A stretch of DNA of 64,000 bases, taken from JBBQYD01 sp942493075 (GTDB taxonomy: Bacteria; Verrucomicrobiota; Verrucomicrobiia; Limisphaerales; UBA8199). Below are positions 7,463-17,097 of the stretch, in pieces. The stretch spans positions 124,001 through 188,000 of the forward strand of contig OW818681.1 of NCBI GenBank assembly GCA_942493075.1, written 5' to 3'. The notes below the pieces were generated by a model. The model did no database searches. It saw nothing but the letters and a program-made list of their open reading frames with translations, and had not been told where the DNA came from. A program made the translations under genes and the position numbers. Within the stretch, counting starts at the first letter, position 1. The number at the start of each line of letters is the position of its first letter.

Positions 7463-9271
7463 ATGTCAGCCAGAACTGAATTACTGTTCGCGCCTGTTAT
7501 GAATGACCCACACCGGAAAATGCCACCTCAAAGAAGCCTCATCTCCCTTGCAGCAGATCGCTTGATTCTGACGGCATTGCTGGTAATTGCGATTGCCGGG
7601 ATGAGCGTAACCGCAGCCGAGCCGCAGGCCAAACCGAAAGCTGACGTTGCGTTTTGGCTGGAGACTTCGCTCAAGCGGGTGTTCCTTAAAACAGCACCAG
7701 GCACCAATGAGCTTCAACTGCTGGCGGCCCGAAATAGTCGCATTGCTTTCCAGGCGTGCCTGAAGAGCCAGCGAATGGGCGAGATCCACGCAGAGTGCCA
7801 GGTGCTCAACGCCGACGATCTCAAACCCCGCATTCGTTACGTCGGCCTTGTCCCAATGCACCATCTGACCCATGGGACTGAGTTGAAGGAACTGGATGGG
7901 ATCGAGCACTTGCCTGGCCTGGTGCCTGACCCTCTCTGGCCACTTGCCCGGGTCACAAGCATCGGGCCGACCGAAAGCCGCGCATTCTGGATTACGTTGA
8001 ACATTCCCGCGGATGCGAAACCAGGGAAGCGTGAGTTCAAGGTAAAGTTGTCAGTGCTCGGCGGTCCTGCAGTGGAGATGCCTGTGGAATTGGAAATCAG
8101 TCCACTAGTCATTCAACCCAGAAAGGACTTTCCCGTGATTCATTGGTGGCGCGGCGAGGCGACATGGGATTACTACAAGACAGGGATGTTCGATGAGCGT
8201 TGGTGGAGAATCACGCGTGCCCAACTTGCAGATATGCTAGATCACGGCTCGGATGTTGTTTATGCGCCGGTTTTCTTCAACCGCCGCGAGACCTTCAACC
8301 GCCCGTGCCAGCTCCTCGTGGTCAACGAGCCTGAGCCGGGGCGCTACACTTTCGATTGGTCCATGGTGAAGCGGTTTACCGATATGTCCAAAGAGATCGG
8401 CTTCCGTAAGTTTGAGTGGTCGCACATATGGATTTATTGGGGTGTGAAGAACCCAATCCGTGTTTACACGAAGAAGGGAGACGCTTATGAAATGCTGTGG
8501 CCGCCCGATACCGGCGCAACATCAGAAACCTACGTCAATTTTCTTAAGCAGTTTCTTCCGGAGTTTCGCGCTTTTCTGACCCGGGAAGGCATCCTTGAAA
8601 GCTCCTACTTCCATCTTTCGGATGAACCCGGGGATAATGATGTCGAGAACTACCGCGCCGCTCGAAAAGTCCTGCGTGATCTCGCTCCGTGGATGAAGGT
8701 CATGGATGCGCTTAGCGACGTGAAGTACGGCCGCGAAGGGCTTACAGACATTCCCATTCCGGTCGTGAGCTCCGCAAAAGCATACATCGAGGAGGGCATC
8801 CCTCATTGGGTGTACTATTGTTGCTCACCGGTGGGGCCATGGCTAAATCGTTTCCAGGATACGCCTCTCCCAAAAATCCGCATGAGTGGGATGCTGTTTT
8901 ATCGGCATGGTGCGAAAGGCTTTCTGCACTGGGGATTCAATTACTGGCACAAACTGGAACGCGAAGAAATCACAGATCCGTTTAACGACAGCTCCGCGGC
9001 AATGTGGCCGATGATCCCATACGGTGATCCTTTCATGATCTACCCGGGTCCCGATGAAATGCCGATTGATTCCCTGCGCTGGGAGGTTTTCGCCGAGGCT
9101 TTGCAGGACTACGCCATCCTGCAGACCGCAGGCATCGATCCGAACGATCCGCTGCTCGCGCCCATCCAGGGATATGAGAATTTCCCGAAGTCTGAGGAAT
9201 GGATCAGGGAGACCCTGGAGAAGGTGCTCCGTAGCAAAGTGCCTGCTGTGAAGGACGGGTCCGGAAACTAA
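7463..9271 (+). CDS. Secreted GH123/DUF4091-type glycoside hydrolase (paralogue 1)
   Basis: 602 residues if translated from 7463; ATG 7499 or 7520 would place the hydrophobic signal segment (LILTALLVIAIAGMSVTAAE) nearer the N-terminus. An N-terminal beta domain leads to a TIM barrel with FHLSDEPGDND near residue 386, where the adjacent Asp-Glu matches the catalytic pair described for GH123 N-acetyl-beta-galactosaminidases. The DUF4091 C-terminus is typical: FLHWGFNYW, then YGDPFMIYPGP and SLRWEVFAEALQDYAIL. Likely periplasmic or extracellular. A close paralogue lies at 15223-17061 on the other strand. A RidA-family gene follows 11 bp downstream. Confidence 0.82.
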   Translation: MSARTELLFAPVMNDPHRKMPPQRSLISLAADRLILTALLVIAIAGMSVTAAEPQAKPKADVAFWLETSLKRVFLKTAPGTNELQLLAARNSRIAFQACLKSQRMGEIHAECQVLNADDLKPRIRYVGLVPMHHLTHGTELKELDGIEHLPGLVPDPLWPLARVTSIGPTESRAFWITLNIPADAKPGKREFKVKLSVLGGPAVEMPVELEISPLVIQPRKDFPVIHWWRGEATWDYYKTGMFDERWWRITRAQLADMLDHGSDVVYAPVFFNRRETFNRPCQLLVVNEPEPGRYTFDWSMVKRFTDMSKEIGFRKFEWSHIWIYWGVKNPIRVYTKKGDAYEMLWPPDTGATSETYVNFLKQFLPEFRAFLTREGILESSYFHLSDEPGDNDVENYRAARKVLRDLAPWMKVMDALSDVKYGREGLTDIPIPVVSSAKAYIEEGIPHWVYYCCSPVGPWLNRFQDTPLPKIRMSGMLFYRHGAKGFLHWGFNYWHKLEREEITDPFNDSSAAMWPMIPYGDPFMIYPGPDEMPIDSLRWEVFAEALQDYAILQTAGIDPNDPLLAPIQGYENFPKSEEWIRETLEKVLRSKVPAVKDGSGN

Positions 9272-9282
9272 GTGCTGCCAGC

Positions 9283-9663
9283 ATGACTCCTCTTCAGCCA
9301 ATTCGCGGGCAGGGCGTTCTCTCGAGCCAACTCCCGTTCTCGCCGGCCGTTCGCGCCGGAGATTATCTCTTCGTGAGCGGCATGGCTTCGGCAGACGAGC
9401 GGGGGCGCATCATCCACGATACATTCGAGAATGAGGCCAGGCGCACGTATGAAAACATAAGGCGTGTGCTCTCGGCTGCCGGCGCGGATTTCTCACGGGT
9501 GGTGCAGGTGCGATGCTACTTGGAAAAACAAGAGTACTGGGACGAGCACAACCGGATTTACCGTGAGTATTTTCGGGAGCCCTACCCGGCTAGAACCACG
9601 CTCGTGGGATGCCTCGGCGACCTCGTTAAATACGAGGTCGACTGCATCGCCTGGCTGGGCTGA
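9283..9663 (+). CDS. RidA-family (YjgF/YER057c/UK114) protein
   Basis: 126 residues, the usual length. The trimeric RidA fold is recognisable from FVSGMASAD, VVQVRCYL, the substrate-binding Arg104 in YPARTTL and Glu118 near the C-terminus. Archetypal RidA hydrolyses reactive enamine/imine intermediates to keto acids and ammonia. With Arg and Glu both present, deaminase activity is possible. It starts 11 bp after the GH123-like gene, so it is probably co-transcribed, suggesting that the pathway generates an imine or enamine from an amino sugar. That link is inference. Confidence 0.87.
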   Translation: MTPLQPIRGQGVLSSQLPFSPAVRAGDYLFVSGMASADERGRIIHDTFENEARRTYENIRRVLSAAGADFSRVVQVRCYLEKQEYWDEHNRIYREYFREPYPARTTLVGCLGDLVKYEVDCIAWLG

Positions 9664-9666
9664 GCC

Positions 9667-12078
9667 TCAGCGGATCCGGATTGTGCCTTGAGCGGGGTGT
9701 CTTTTCCCGTTAAGGAGGATCTTGGAAAGCCCCGGTAACGGTGGAGCGTGAACCACAATGTTCTGGGGTTTCTGTCTCCAATGCCCCGCGAACTTTACCT
9801 CCAGGGTTTTACCATCAGATGACTTTCTGAAACGCAAATCCACGGGACCATAAGCGGTCGGCATATTCTCGAAAATGGTTTCCTGCGTGCTCGACGCCCA
9901 TGCCGGAGGGACCAGACGCAAAAGATGAAGCTCACCGGTCTTTAACTGATCGTCAAGCACGGATTGTCGGAGGCACCAGGTCATGAGTGGCGCGACGAAT
10001 ACGTTCCCGTACATGGCGTTTCGGTGCTCGCAATTTATAAACGTTTGGGTGGAAATCGCTCCAGCCAAGAGCGAGTACATCCCTTCGAGAAATTTCTGAC
10101 GATCGCCTGTTTTCCAGGAGTTAACAATGTTCCAGCTATAGCACGGCTCGCACGTGGATATCTCATGTGTGAGAACCGCTCGCGTGATAGCTCCGGTTTG
10201 AGGCCCCCTCAACCGATGGTTGGGTCCTTCCCGGAAAAACTCTGTGAATGCGTGCATCCTGGGATCATCCGCATCGAATAATCCCGCCCATGGCAGGACC
10301 AGCGGGCCGGTATCGAGCAGAAATGCATCATCATATACGTGCCTGCTCGGCGGTGGCACGAGGAAGCTTGGGAGCAGGCGCTGAGTTTTCCCGTCCCGAT
10401 CAACCCATGTGGGTTCTTTCCCGGCCTGCGCGAGAAAGGCGCTCTGGAAAGATTCTTTGAATTCTTCAGCAAAGCGCTCCAGCTCCGGTGCGCGAGGGTG
10501 CTTGAGTTGTCGCAGCAGTTCGATGGAAGTAGAAAGGCCTTTGTAAGTCCATGCCTGGTTCCATATTGCCTGAACCGGGACCCCCGTGTCCGTCGCCACT
10601 GCCGGCGGCATCACTCCTTTAACTCCGCTGTGGTTGGTAGCGTTGCACGCGAACTGGATGAAATCGCAACCTTTCAGAATAGGGTCGAGCCATTCGTTGA
10701 TAAACTTTTGATCGCCCGTTAACAGCGCGTGCCGACTGAGGATCTCCAATATGGCGCCATGATCGCTCAGCCAATCAATGGATGTCAGTGTCTTGGGTGT
10801 GCTGAAGTAACCAGGATGCATCGGGAGATTTGCCCCGGGGGCGGCCACCGTTCCCTGGTTCGTCTTGTAGAGTTGAGCGTGCTTTTCAACGACGTCGTGG
10901 TATCCAAGGAGATCCAGAAACATGTGGCTGATCATCGACGAAGGAGTGCTCCACAGTGTGTCATAACCATAAGAACCCGACAGGAAGGAATACTCACCGT
11001 TGTCCGGATTTCGCTCTGCAATAATTTGCGCGAACTGGATGTTTCGTTCCAGCGCTCTGTTGATATAGACCTCCGGAGTTACGATCCGTGCAGCGGTCGT
11101 GGGCTTCTTTTCCCAGAACTTTTCGGCTTGGACTAGTGCTGCATCGAATCCCAAATCGGCTTCGGCCGCGATCTCCGCCTGACGCTCGGCCAACATCGGT
11201 ACAAGCAGGTCTGCATGCGCCCCGAGGCGAACCGGCAGATCCACCCGGAGAGTGTACATCCCGCTGTTCGTCTCGGTCTCAGAGAAACTGATGATTCCAT
11301 CCCCGCCGGGAAGCGCAACGAGACGGGTGAGTTGGTCCGTTTCTCCTTCAACGCGCATACCAGGGCTTCCTTTTTCCCCAAGGATCGATTGCCCCTTCAA
11401 GCGGTATGGCAGTGGTGCTTTGTCCGGCCGTACCATCAGGAACACAGAATCTTCGAGTGTTCCTCCAACGTCGTAGTGCACGCGGCTAAGTTGGATGCCG
11501 AAACTGAACCGGGCTGGAGCCCGGATCGGATCAACGTGGGCTACTGAAAGTCTTACCCAGGCGTACAGGGGTTCGACTCCGCTCTCAATTTCCGCTCCGC
11601 CCTTTACATGAGCGAAGACCGCTTTTCGCATGACAACTCCATCCTGGGATGGCCACTCGGTCCAAAGAACCGGTGCAGGAGAACCCTCTTTCCATCCCTG
11701 GATGCCAGTGCCGCCATCGATCTTGTATAATTTTGTGTGTTCACGAGGCAGGGGAGGAAGAGCGCCGTCCGCGCTCGGATAGAACGTGAGCTGAAAATCC
11801 TTTCCCTGGTATTTCTTTGTGTGCGGCTTCTCCAGCCACCCCGCGGGAGTGCACAGCAATGCGCCGTTATAAGGGACTTGAAACCGTAGAAGATGATCCT
11901 TCCAGCCGATCGGTGTCCAAACGTTCCGCTGTGGAGCCCACCACTTCAGCGCTTGTTCAATGGTCGGCTCTGATTTTTGCGATTTGTCAACCACGGCCGC
12001 TGCACTGGAAATATTCAGCGCGAGGCCCGTTCCGATCCCAACAAGGAGCGTTTTGCAGCGAAAGAGATACAGTTTCAT
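9667..12078 (-). CDS. Secreted six-hairpin-glycosidase-like protein A
   Basis: 803 residues with a signal peptide (GTGLALNISSAAA). About 300 residues of beta-rich domain precede an (alpha/alpha)-toroid-like region marked by YGYDTLWSTPSSMISHMFL, DWLSDHGAILE and CEPCYSWNIVNSW. This resembles GH families with a beta-sandwich plus six-hairpin barrel, but I do not recognise the exact family. It overlaps the upstream paralogue (12075-14450) by 4 bp, and the pair was clearly produced by tandem duplication. Acidic residues in the shared motifs could be catalytic, but none can be assigned. Convergent with the RidA gene with only 3 bp between. Confidence 0.7.
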   Translation of the reverse strand: MKLYLFRCKTLLVGIGTGLALNISSAAAVVDKSQKSEPTIEQALKWWAPQRNVWTPIGWKDHLLRFQVPYNGALLCTPAGWLEKPHTKKYQGKDFQLTFYPSADGALPPLPREHTKLYKIDGGTGIQGWKEGSPAPVLWTEWPSQDGVVMRKAVFAHVKGGAEIESGVEPLYAWVRLSVAHVDPIRAPARFSFGIQLSRVHYDVGGTLEDSVFLMVRPDKAPLPYRLKGQSILGEKGSPGMRVEGETDQLTRLVALPGGDGIISFSETETNSGMYTLRVDLPVRLGAHADLLVPMLAERQAEIAAEADLGFDAALVQAEKFWEKKPTTAARIVTPEVYINRALERNIQFAQIIAERNPDNGEYSFLSGSYGYDTLWSTPSSMISHMFLDLLGYHDVVEKHAQLYKTNQGTVAAPGANLPMHPGYFSTPKTLTSIDWLSDHGAILEILSRHALLTGDQKFINEWLDPILKGCDFIQFACNATNHSGVKGVMPPAVATDTGVPVQAIWNQAWTYKGLSTSIELLRQLKHPRAPELERFAEEFKESFQSAFLAQAGKEPTWVDRDGKTQRLLPSFLVPPPSRHVYDDAFLLDTGPLVLPWAGLFDADDPRMHAFTEFFREGPNHRLRGPQTGAITRAVLTHEISTCEPCYSWNIVNSWKTGDRQKFLEGMYSLLAGAISTQTFINCEHRNAMYGNVFVAPLMTWCLRQSVLDDQLKTGELHLLRLVPPAWASSTQETIFENMPTAYGPVDLRFRKSSDGKTLEVKFAGHWRQKPQNIVVHAPPLPGLSKILLNGKRHPAQGTIRIR

Positions 12079-14450
12079 AACAAGATGGATGAGCCAGCTT
12101 TGTATGTTTGCCCGTTCACTATCATTTCTTTCAGTCCAGAAATGGGAGGGGTGTGCAGCAGGATCCTCTTCGGCTGCTCACGCCATCTTCCTGAGAAACT
12201 TACGACTAATGAAGTTTGATCCTTCGAAAGATGGAACCGCATATTCACGAGGCCATATACCGTAGGCATGTTTTCGAGGATCGTCTGGCGATCCTTCGAG
12301 ACCCATGCCGTGGGACAAAGTCGCAGCAGGTGCAGTTCACCCGGCGCTAGCTGATCGTCCAGAACTGCGAGCCGGGCGAGAGTAAACGCAGTAGGAATCA
12401 CGAAAAGGTTGCCTTGCATGCCGTGTCTGTGTTCGCACGAGGTGTAGGTCTGCTGCGAAAGTGCGCCCACAAACAGGCTGTAGAGGCCTTCAAGAAAATG
12501 CTTTCGGTCTCCGAGTTGCCAGGAATGAAAGACATTCCAACTGTAGCATGGTTCACAGCTCGATATTTCCCGCATGAGAATCGGCCGGCACAGTGGATGA
12601 TACCGAGTCCCATACAATCGTGCGTTTGGCCCGTTCCTGAAGAACTCCACAGTGGAGCGCATCAGTTCGTCATCAGCGTTCATCAATCCGCCCCAGACAA
12701 GCACCATTGGACCCGTGTCCAGATAGAACGCGTCACTGAATGGATGCCAGGGCATCGGTTTCCGCGACAAGGTCGTGGGCGGTCTGACGCGCGTCTTCCC
12801 TTCGGCGTCCACCCAGACTGGTGCTTTCTCGGAGTATTCTCGGAAAGCCTTGTCAAACGTGACCCGGTATTCCCGGGCGAACTGTCGGAATTCCGGTGCT
12901 CGGGGATGCTGAATCCGGTCAAGGAACCGGAGGGCAGACTCCAGTCCACGATTGTTCCAGGCCAGTGTCCACAAGGCCTGGGTGGGTATGATTTCGTCTG
13001 TGGCCACGGCAGGCGGCATTAGGCCCGCAACCCCGTCATGATTCGTCTGAGCGCACGAGTCCTTGATGAAATCACAGGCTCTGATGATCGAATCTGTCCA
13101 GGCATTTGTCGCTTCCTGGTTCTCACTCAATAAAGCATGTGTGCTGATCTGCAGCAGGATGGCGCCGTGATCGCTCAGCCAGTCGAAAGCAGTCAGGTTC
13201 CCCGGACTGCTATAATAGCCGGGGTGCTTTTCGTATGTAGGGCCTGGCGGTTTCACCGTTCCCTGGTTCACGCGGAACAGTTCGGAATACCTGGCGACAA
13301 GATCATGATAACCCAGCCAGCTCAGAAACATATGGCTGTTCATTGAAGTCGGCGTGCTCCACAGTTGATCGTAACCCCAGGAACCGGAAAGCATGGAATA
13401 CTCGCCGGTTTTCGGATCTCGTTCCGCAATCACCTGCGCAAATTTCACGCTCTGCTCGATCGCTTGCGTGATGTATTCCTCCGGGACGTCGAACCTTGCC
13501 GCGGTGGCCGGTTTCTCAGCCCAGAAAGCGTCTGACTCTTTCAACGCGAGATCATACCCGAAGAGTGCTTCCTGATTTGCTTCCTCCTGGGATGCGGAGA
13601 TCGCCGGCAGCAATAGGTCGACCTGCTCGCCTTCCTTGATGGGAAGAACGATTTTCAAGCCGTATACCCCTTTGCTTCGTTCGAAGAACTCGACGCTATT
13701 CTGATCTCCACTGAGCACGATCAGGCGAACCCTATTGTCAGGCTCGAGAACGCGCAGCAGGTACTTGCCATTGAGTTCACCTTTCTCGGCGCGAAGCGGC
13801 GAAGGATACGGTGCCCGACCAGGGCTGACGTCGATCGTGATGCCGTCCTCGTTCAGGTATCTCTGATTGTGCTCGTGGTAGTTGCGTGAGAGTTGGACGA
13901 TGACCGGGAACGTTTCGGGCGCTCGCAACGGATCCACATGCGCGACCTTGAGCCGAGTCCACGCGTAGAGCGGCTCGATTCCTGTTGCAACTCTCTTTCC
14001 GCCCGGGACATGAGCAAACACCTCTTCTTCGACCACGAATCCCTCCTGAAGCGGGTGCTTGGTATACAGGAGCGGGGTGGCGTGATTGGTGTTCCACCCC
14101 TGAAGTCCGTGGCCCCCATCCAGCTTCCAGAGTTGCGCGCGCTCCCTGGGGACACCCGGCGCATTGGTATCTGGCCAGGGCGTAAAGGTTAGTTGGACGT
14201 CTTTGCCTTTATACTCCTTTGCGTGCTCACGGGACGTCCAGTCCGAGCATGGCTCGAACAGGACCGTGCCATTATACAGCACGTTGAAACGAAAGAAGTG
14301 GTCCTTCCACCCGATGGGTGTCCACACGTTGCGCTGGTCTGGCCACCACGTTTTTGCAGTCTGAACGGTTGGCTCGGGATTGTCCAAGCTCGCGGCAGGC
14401 AGAAGGATTGGCGAGCAACAGCAAAGGATCAGCGGGAGAAGGCGTCTCAT
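12075..14450 (-). CDS. Secreted six-hairpin-glycosidase-like protein B
   Basis: 791 residues; signal peptide MRRLLPLILCCCSPILLPAA. It has the same layout as protein A: WWPDQRNVWTPIGWKDHFF near the N-terminus, WGYDQLWSTPTSMNSHMFL, FDWLSDHGAILL, a VMLMPPAVATD-like segment and CEPCYSWNVFHSW. By eye roughly half the residues match its neighbour. The gene is divergent from the GntR/FCD regulator at 14579 across 128 bp that contain TTGTAAAC motifs, so it is probably that regulator's direct target. Secreted glycan-degrading enzyme by inference; reaction unknown. Confidence 0.72.
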   Translation of the reverse strand: MRRLLPLILCCCSPILLPAASLDNPEPTVQTAKTWWPDQRNVWTPIGWKDHFFRFNVLYNGTVLFEPCSDWTSREHAKEYKGKDVQLTFTPWPDTNAPGVPRERAQLWKLDGGHGLQGWNTNHATPLLYTKHPLQEGFVVEEEVFAHVPGGKRVATGIEPLYAWTRLKVAHVDPLRAPETFPVIVQLSRNYHEHNQRYLNEDGITIDVSPGRAPYPSPLRAEKGELNGKYLLRVLEPDNRVRLIVLSGDQNSVEFFERSKGVYGLKIVLPIKEGEQVDLLLPAISASQEEANQEALFGYDLALKESDAFWAEKPATAARFDVPEEYITQAIEQSVKFAQVIAERDPKTGEYSMLSGSWGYDQLWSTPTSMNSHMFLSWLGYHDLVARYSELFRVNQGTVKPPGPTYEKHPGYYSSPGNLTAFDWLSDHGAILLQISTHALLSENQEATNAWTDSIIRACDFIKDSCAQTNHDGVAGLMPPAVATDEIIPTQALWTLAWNNRGLESALRFLDRIQHPRAPEFRQFAREYRVTFDKAFREYSEKAPVWVDAEGKTRVRPPTTLSRKPMPWHPFSDAFYLDTGPMVLVWGGLMNADDELMRSTVEFFRNGPNARLYGTRYHPLCRPILMREISSCEPCYSWNVFHSWQLGDRKHFLEGLYSLFVGALSQQTYTSCEHRHGMQGNLFVIPTAFTLARLAVLDDQLAPGELHLLRLCPTAWVSKDRQTILENMPTVYGLVNMRFHLSKDQTSLVVSFSGRWREQPKRILLHTPPISGLKEMIVNGQTYKAGSSILL

Positions 14451-14490
14451 TTTCAGTTGTCTTTCTGATGTGAGTGGATCAAAATCAGGG

Positions 14491-14577
14491 TTGTAAACTT
14501 ATGTGGATTGGTTGAGTTTAGTATAGGGCTTGAACGGGATTTTTGTAAACAAAAAGATTTCATTTTCGTAAGCAGAT
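14491..14577. promoter_or_regulatory. Candidate GntR/FCD operators in the divergent promoter
   Basis: TTGTAAACTT occurs at 14491-14500 and TTTGTAAACAAA (palindromic arms TTTGT/ACAAA) at 14542-14553. A related TTTTCGTAAGCAGA follows at 14564-14576, right before the regulator's ATG. FadR-subfamily GntR proteins bind GT-N-AC type palindromes, which these fit. A site covering the ribosome-binding region would suit autoregulation. A related TTTGTTAACAC lies at 18353-18363. Confidence 0.5.
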
Positions 14578-14578
14578 T

Positions 14579-15214
14579 ATGGCCAAAGAACGCACCCAGG
14601 CCGAGATGGCCTATAACGAGCTCAGCCAAAGGATTCGGATCCTTGAACTACCGGCAAATGAGCGGATCAAGGAAGAGGGCTGGGCCAATCGCCTGGGAGT
14701 CAGCCGTTCGGCTATCAGGGAAAGCCTCACCAGGCTTCTAGGCGAGGGACTTGTTCACCAGGGTCAGCGCGGCGGTTTCTTTGTAAGTGAGCTTTCCGAA
14801 AAGGAACTTCACGAGCTGCGCGAAGTGCGTGAGGTGCTCGAAACGGCCGCGTTCTGCCTCGCTTGCGACCGCAGGAGTGCGGCGCAGATCAAGGCGCTGG
14901 ACGAAACCGTCGAGGATTTCGGGAATTTCGTGCGCAAGAACTACCTGACTGGCGCGCATGAAGCTGACCTCCGGTTTCACCACCTGCTCATGGACGCCTC
15001 AGGCAACCAGCGGTTAATTCAAACCTACGAGCGGTCCCACATTCCCCTTTTTCAGAGGAAGAGCGCGCAGATCCGTGCGCCGCTAGAGGATTTCCTGAAA
15101 ACCGAAAAGGAACACAGGCAGATTCTCGATGCGCTCAAGCGTCGCGACAAGAAGGTTGGCCTGGAGGCTTTGCGCAACCATTTCAACCGCGGCGAACGAG
15201 AAGCAGTATCCTGA
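14579..15214 (+). CDS. GntR-family regulator, FadR/FCD subfamily
   Basis: 211 residues. The winged helix (about 5-70) includes WANRLGVSRSAIRESLTRL and the wing GLVHQGQRGGFFV. The FCD ligand domain (about 78-205) has metal/ligand residues D130 and H134 (EADLRFHHLL), H179 and H201. FCD domains commonly sense organic or sugar acids, consistent with the sugar-acid operon at the left edge. It is divergent from the six-hairpin-like operon and precedes the minus-strand GH123-like gene. No clear Shine-Dalgarno is visible because the candidate operator occupies that position. Confidence 0.92.
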   Translation: MAKERTQAEMAYNELSQRIRILELPANERIKEEGWANRLGVSRSAIRESLTRLLGEGLVHQGQRGGFFVSELSEKELHELREVREVLETAAFCLACDRRSAAQIKALDETVEDFGNFVRKNYLTGAHEADLRFHHLLMDASGNQRLIQTYERSHIPLFQRKSAQIRAPLEDFLKTEKEHRQILDALKRRDKKVGLEALRNHFNRGEREAVS

Positions 15215-15222
15215 GTCCACAT

Positions 15223-17061
15223 TTACTCCTGTGCTTTGCCTTTTCGCATGAGCCCGGAGAGGGTGCTTTGTATCCATTCTTCACTCTTTGGAAATCTCGC
15301 GTAATCCTTGATCGTTGAAAGGCGTTCGTCATCGGGCTTTATTCCCAACGTCTGAAGAATTGCGTAGTCCTGCAATGACTCAGCGAAGATCTCCCAGCGG
15401 ATGGAATCGATAGGTCCACTTGTGCCGGGATACACAACGAAAGCGTCTCCATAAGGCGCTCCCCCGCCCCCTGCTGAAGTTCCGCTCGCGCCATCGGTGA
15501 AGGGATCTACGAGCACCTGTGTCTTGGGATTAAACGACAGGTCCATGACATACCAGTAATTGTAACCCCAATGCAGAAACCCCAGGGCGCCGAGTCGGTA
15601 AAAGACCATGCCTGACATTCGGATCTTCGCGAGCGGCGTATCAAAGAAGCGGTTGAGATAAGGTCCTCGCGGTCCCATGCAGTAGTAAACCCAATGCGGG
15701 ATCTTCTCGTCGATGTATGGCTGGGCCGCGTGGAGTGCTGGCACCGGTATATCTGTCAGACCCTGCTTTCCGTAACGCGTGTCGCTCATCGCATCTATCA
15801 CCTTCATCCAGGGAGCCAGTTCCTTTAGAAGTTCTCGCGCCTTCCGATAATTCTCCACGTCCCGCTCATCCCCGCCGGGCTCGTCGGATAAATGGAAGTA
15901 CGAAGTCTCCCGTATTCCCTCCTGCTGAAGGAACTGGTTAAACTCAGGCATGAACTGGCTGAGGAAGTTGCGATACATTGGCCCCGTAGCTTCAGTGTCC
16001 TTAGGCCAAAGCAGTTCCGCCTTGCCGTCCACCCATTTATAAATGCGGGTCGGCGTATCCACCGATGCTTTGCTCGGATCCACCTTGTACGACCAGAAAT
16101 GGGACCACTCAAATCTTCGAAAACCTATTTCTTTCGCGGTATCGACGAACTTTTTCACCCGAGACCAGTCGAACCTGTATTCTCCGGGCTCCGGCTCTGT
16201 AACGATTAATAGCTGTGGCGGTCGTGCCACGATTTCCCGGCGCACGTAAAGCATCGGAACCATGATCACATCACTTCCGTGATCCAGCATGTTCGTGAGA
16301 TAGGGACGTACCCGACTTAACCATTCGTCACCAAGAACGGGATCTCTGTACCAGTCATAAATGGCGTCGGCACACCACCAGTGCGCCACCGGGAAGTTCT
16401 CTCTCTCTCGCACCACCAACGGCAGAATCTCGATTTCCATACTGAGACTTACTGGCTCATCAAGGTCCGAGCTCTTGAACTGAACACTCAAAACCTGCTT
16501 TCCCGGTGTCGCATCTGGTGGCACTTGAACGCTGATCCAGAATGGCTGAGTTCCATAGGGGCCAACAAGAGCCCTGGATTCCGGATAGAGCGGATCCGGC
16601 ACCAATCCCGGGACATAGCCTGCGCCGTCCAGTTCAACCGGGGGCGTATCCCCAGTGTAATTCCACTGCGGGACAAAGCCCACTCTACGCACCTGAACTT
16701 TCAGGCCCTGCGGTGCCGAAACCGCGCATTCCACGTCCAGTGGCCAACTGCGTTCATTGCGCAGACAAGCCTGGAGTGAAAATCGGGCATTGCGCGGCGT
16801 GTCCAGCCGGAGCGCTGTTTTTCTTTGGGGACGGCTGGCGGGGTAAACGCGCCGGAGCGAGCTTTCGAGCCAGAACGTCACGGCGGGATCGTTCGTTTCA
16901 AGCGCACGCGTGTTCCAGCCGAAGCCTGATTTGAACTTTGTTTGGACCACCAGCGGCCCTGCGCCGTTTGTGGACGTCACATTCGTCACCTGAGCGGTTG
17001 CGAGAAGGCCCGGGATCGTCAACAGCATCGCGCAGAGAGATCCAGCAAGGTGTAGGTTCAT
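15223..17061 (-). CDS. Secreted GH123/DUF4091-type glycoside hydrolase (paralogue 2)
   Basis: 612 residues; signal peptide about 1-23 (LLTIPGLLATAQ). It aligns end to end with the 7463 protein: FWLESSLRRV, YVPGLVPDPLYP, HWWCADAIYDWYRD, FHLSDEPGGDERD (catalytic-type Asp-Glu near residue 391), GFLHWGYNYW and SIRWEIFAESLQDYAIL. An insertion rich in Gly and Ser lies near TDGASGTSAGGGG. Periplasmic or extracellular by inference. It is 36 bp downstream of the TIM-barrel hydrolase gene, so the two are probably one operon. GH123 is known for N-acetyl-beta-galactosaminidase activity, but DUF4091 relatives are broad, so the substrate is uncertain. Confidence 0.8.
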   Translation of the reverse strand: MNLHLAGSLCAMLLTIPGLLATAQVTNVTSTNGAGPLVVQTKFKSGFGWNTRALETNDPAVTFWLESSLRRVYPASRPQRKTALRLDTPRNARFSLQACLRNERSWPLDVECAVSAPQGLKVQVRRVGFVPQWNYTGDTPPVELDGAGYVPGLVPDPLYPESRALVGPYGTQPFWISVQVPPDATPGKQVLSVQFKSSDLDEPVSLSMEIEILPLVVRERENFPVAHWWCADAIYDWYRDPVLGDEWLSRVRPYLTNMLDHGSDVIMVPMLYVRREIVARPPQLLIVTEPEPGEYRFDWSRVKKFVDTAKEIGFRRFEWSHFWSYKVDPSKASVDTPTRIYKWVDGKAELLWPKDTEATGPMYRNFLSQFMPEFNQFLQQEGIRETSYFHLSDEPGGDERDVENYRKARELLKELAPWMKVIDAMSDTRYGKQGLTDIPVPALHAAQPYIDEKIPHWVYYCMGPRGPYLNRFFDTPLAKIRMSGMVFYRLGALGFLHWGYNYWYVMDLSFNPKTQVLVDPFTDGASGTSAGGGGAPYGDAFVVYPGTSGPIDSIRWEIFAESLQDYAILQTLGIKPDDERLSTIKDYARFPKSEEWIQSTLSGLMRKGKAQE

Positions 17062-17097
17062 GAGGTGGGTATGAGAAAATTGTTGCCCTTGGCGGAG

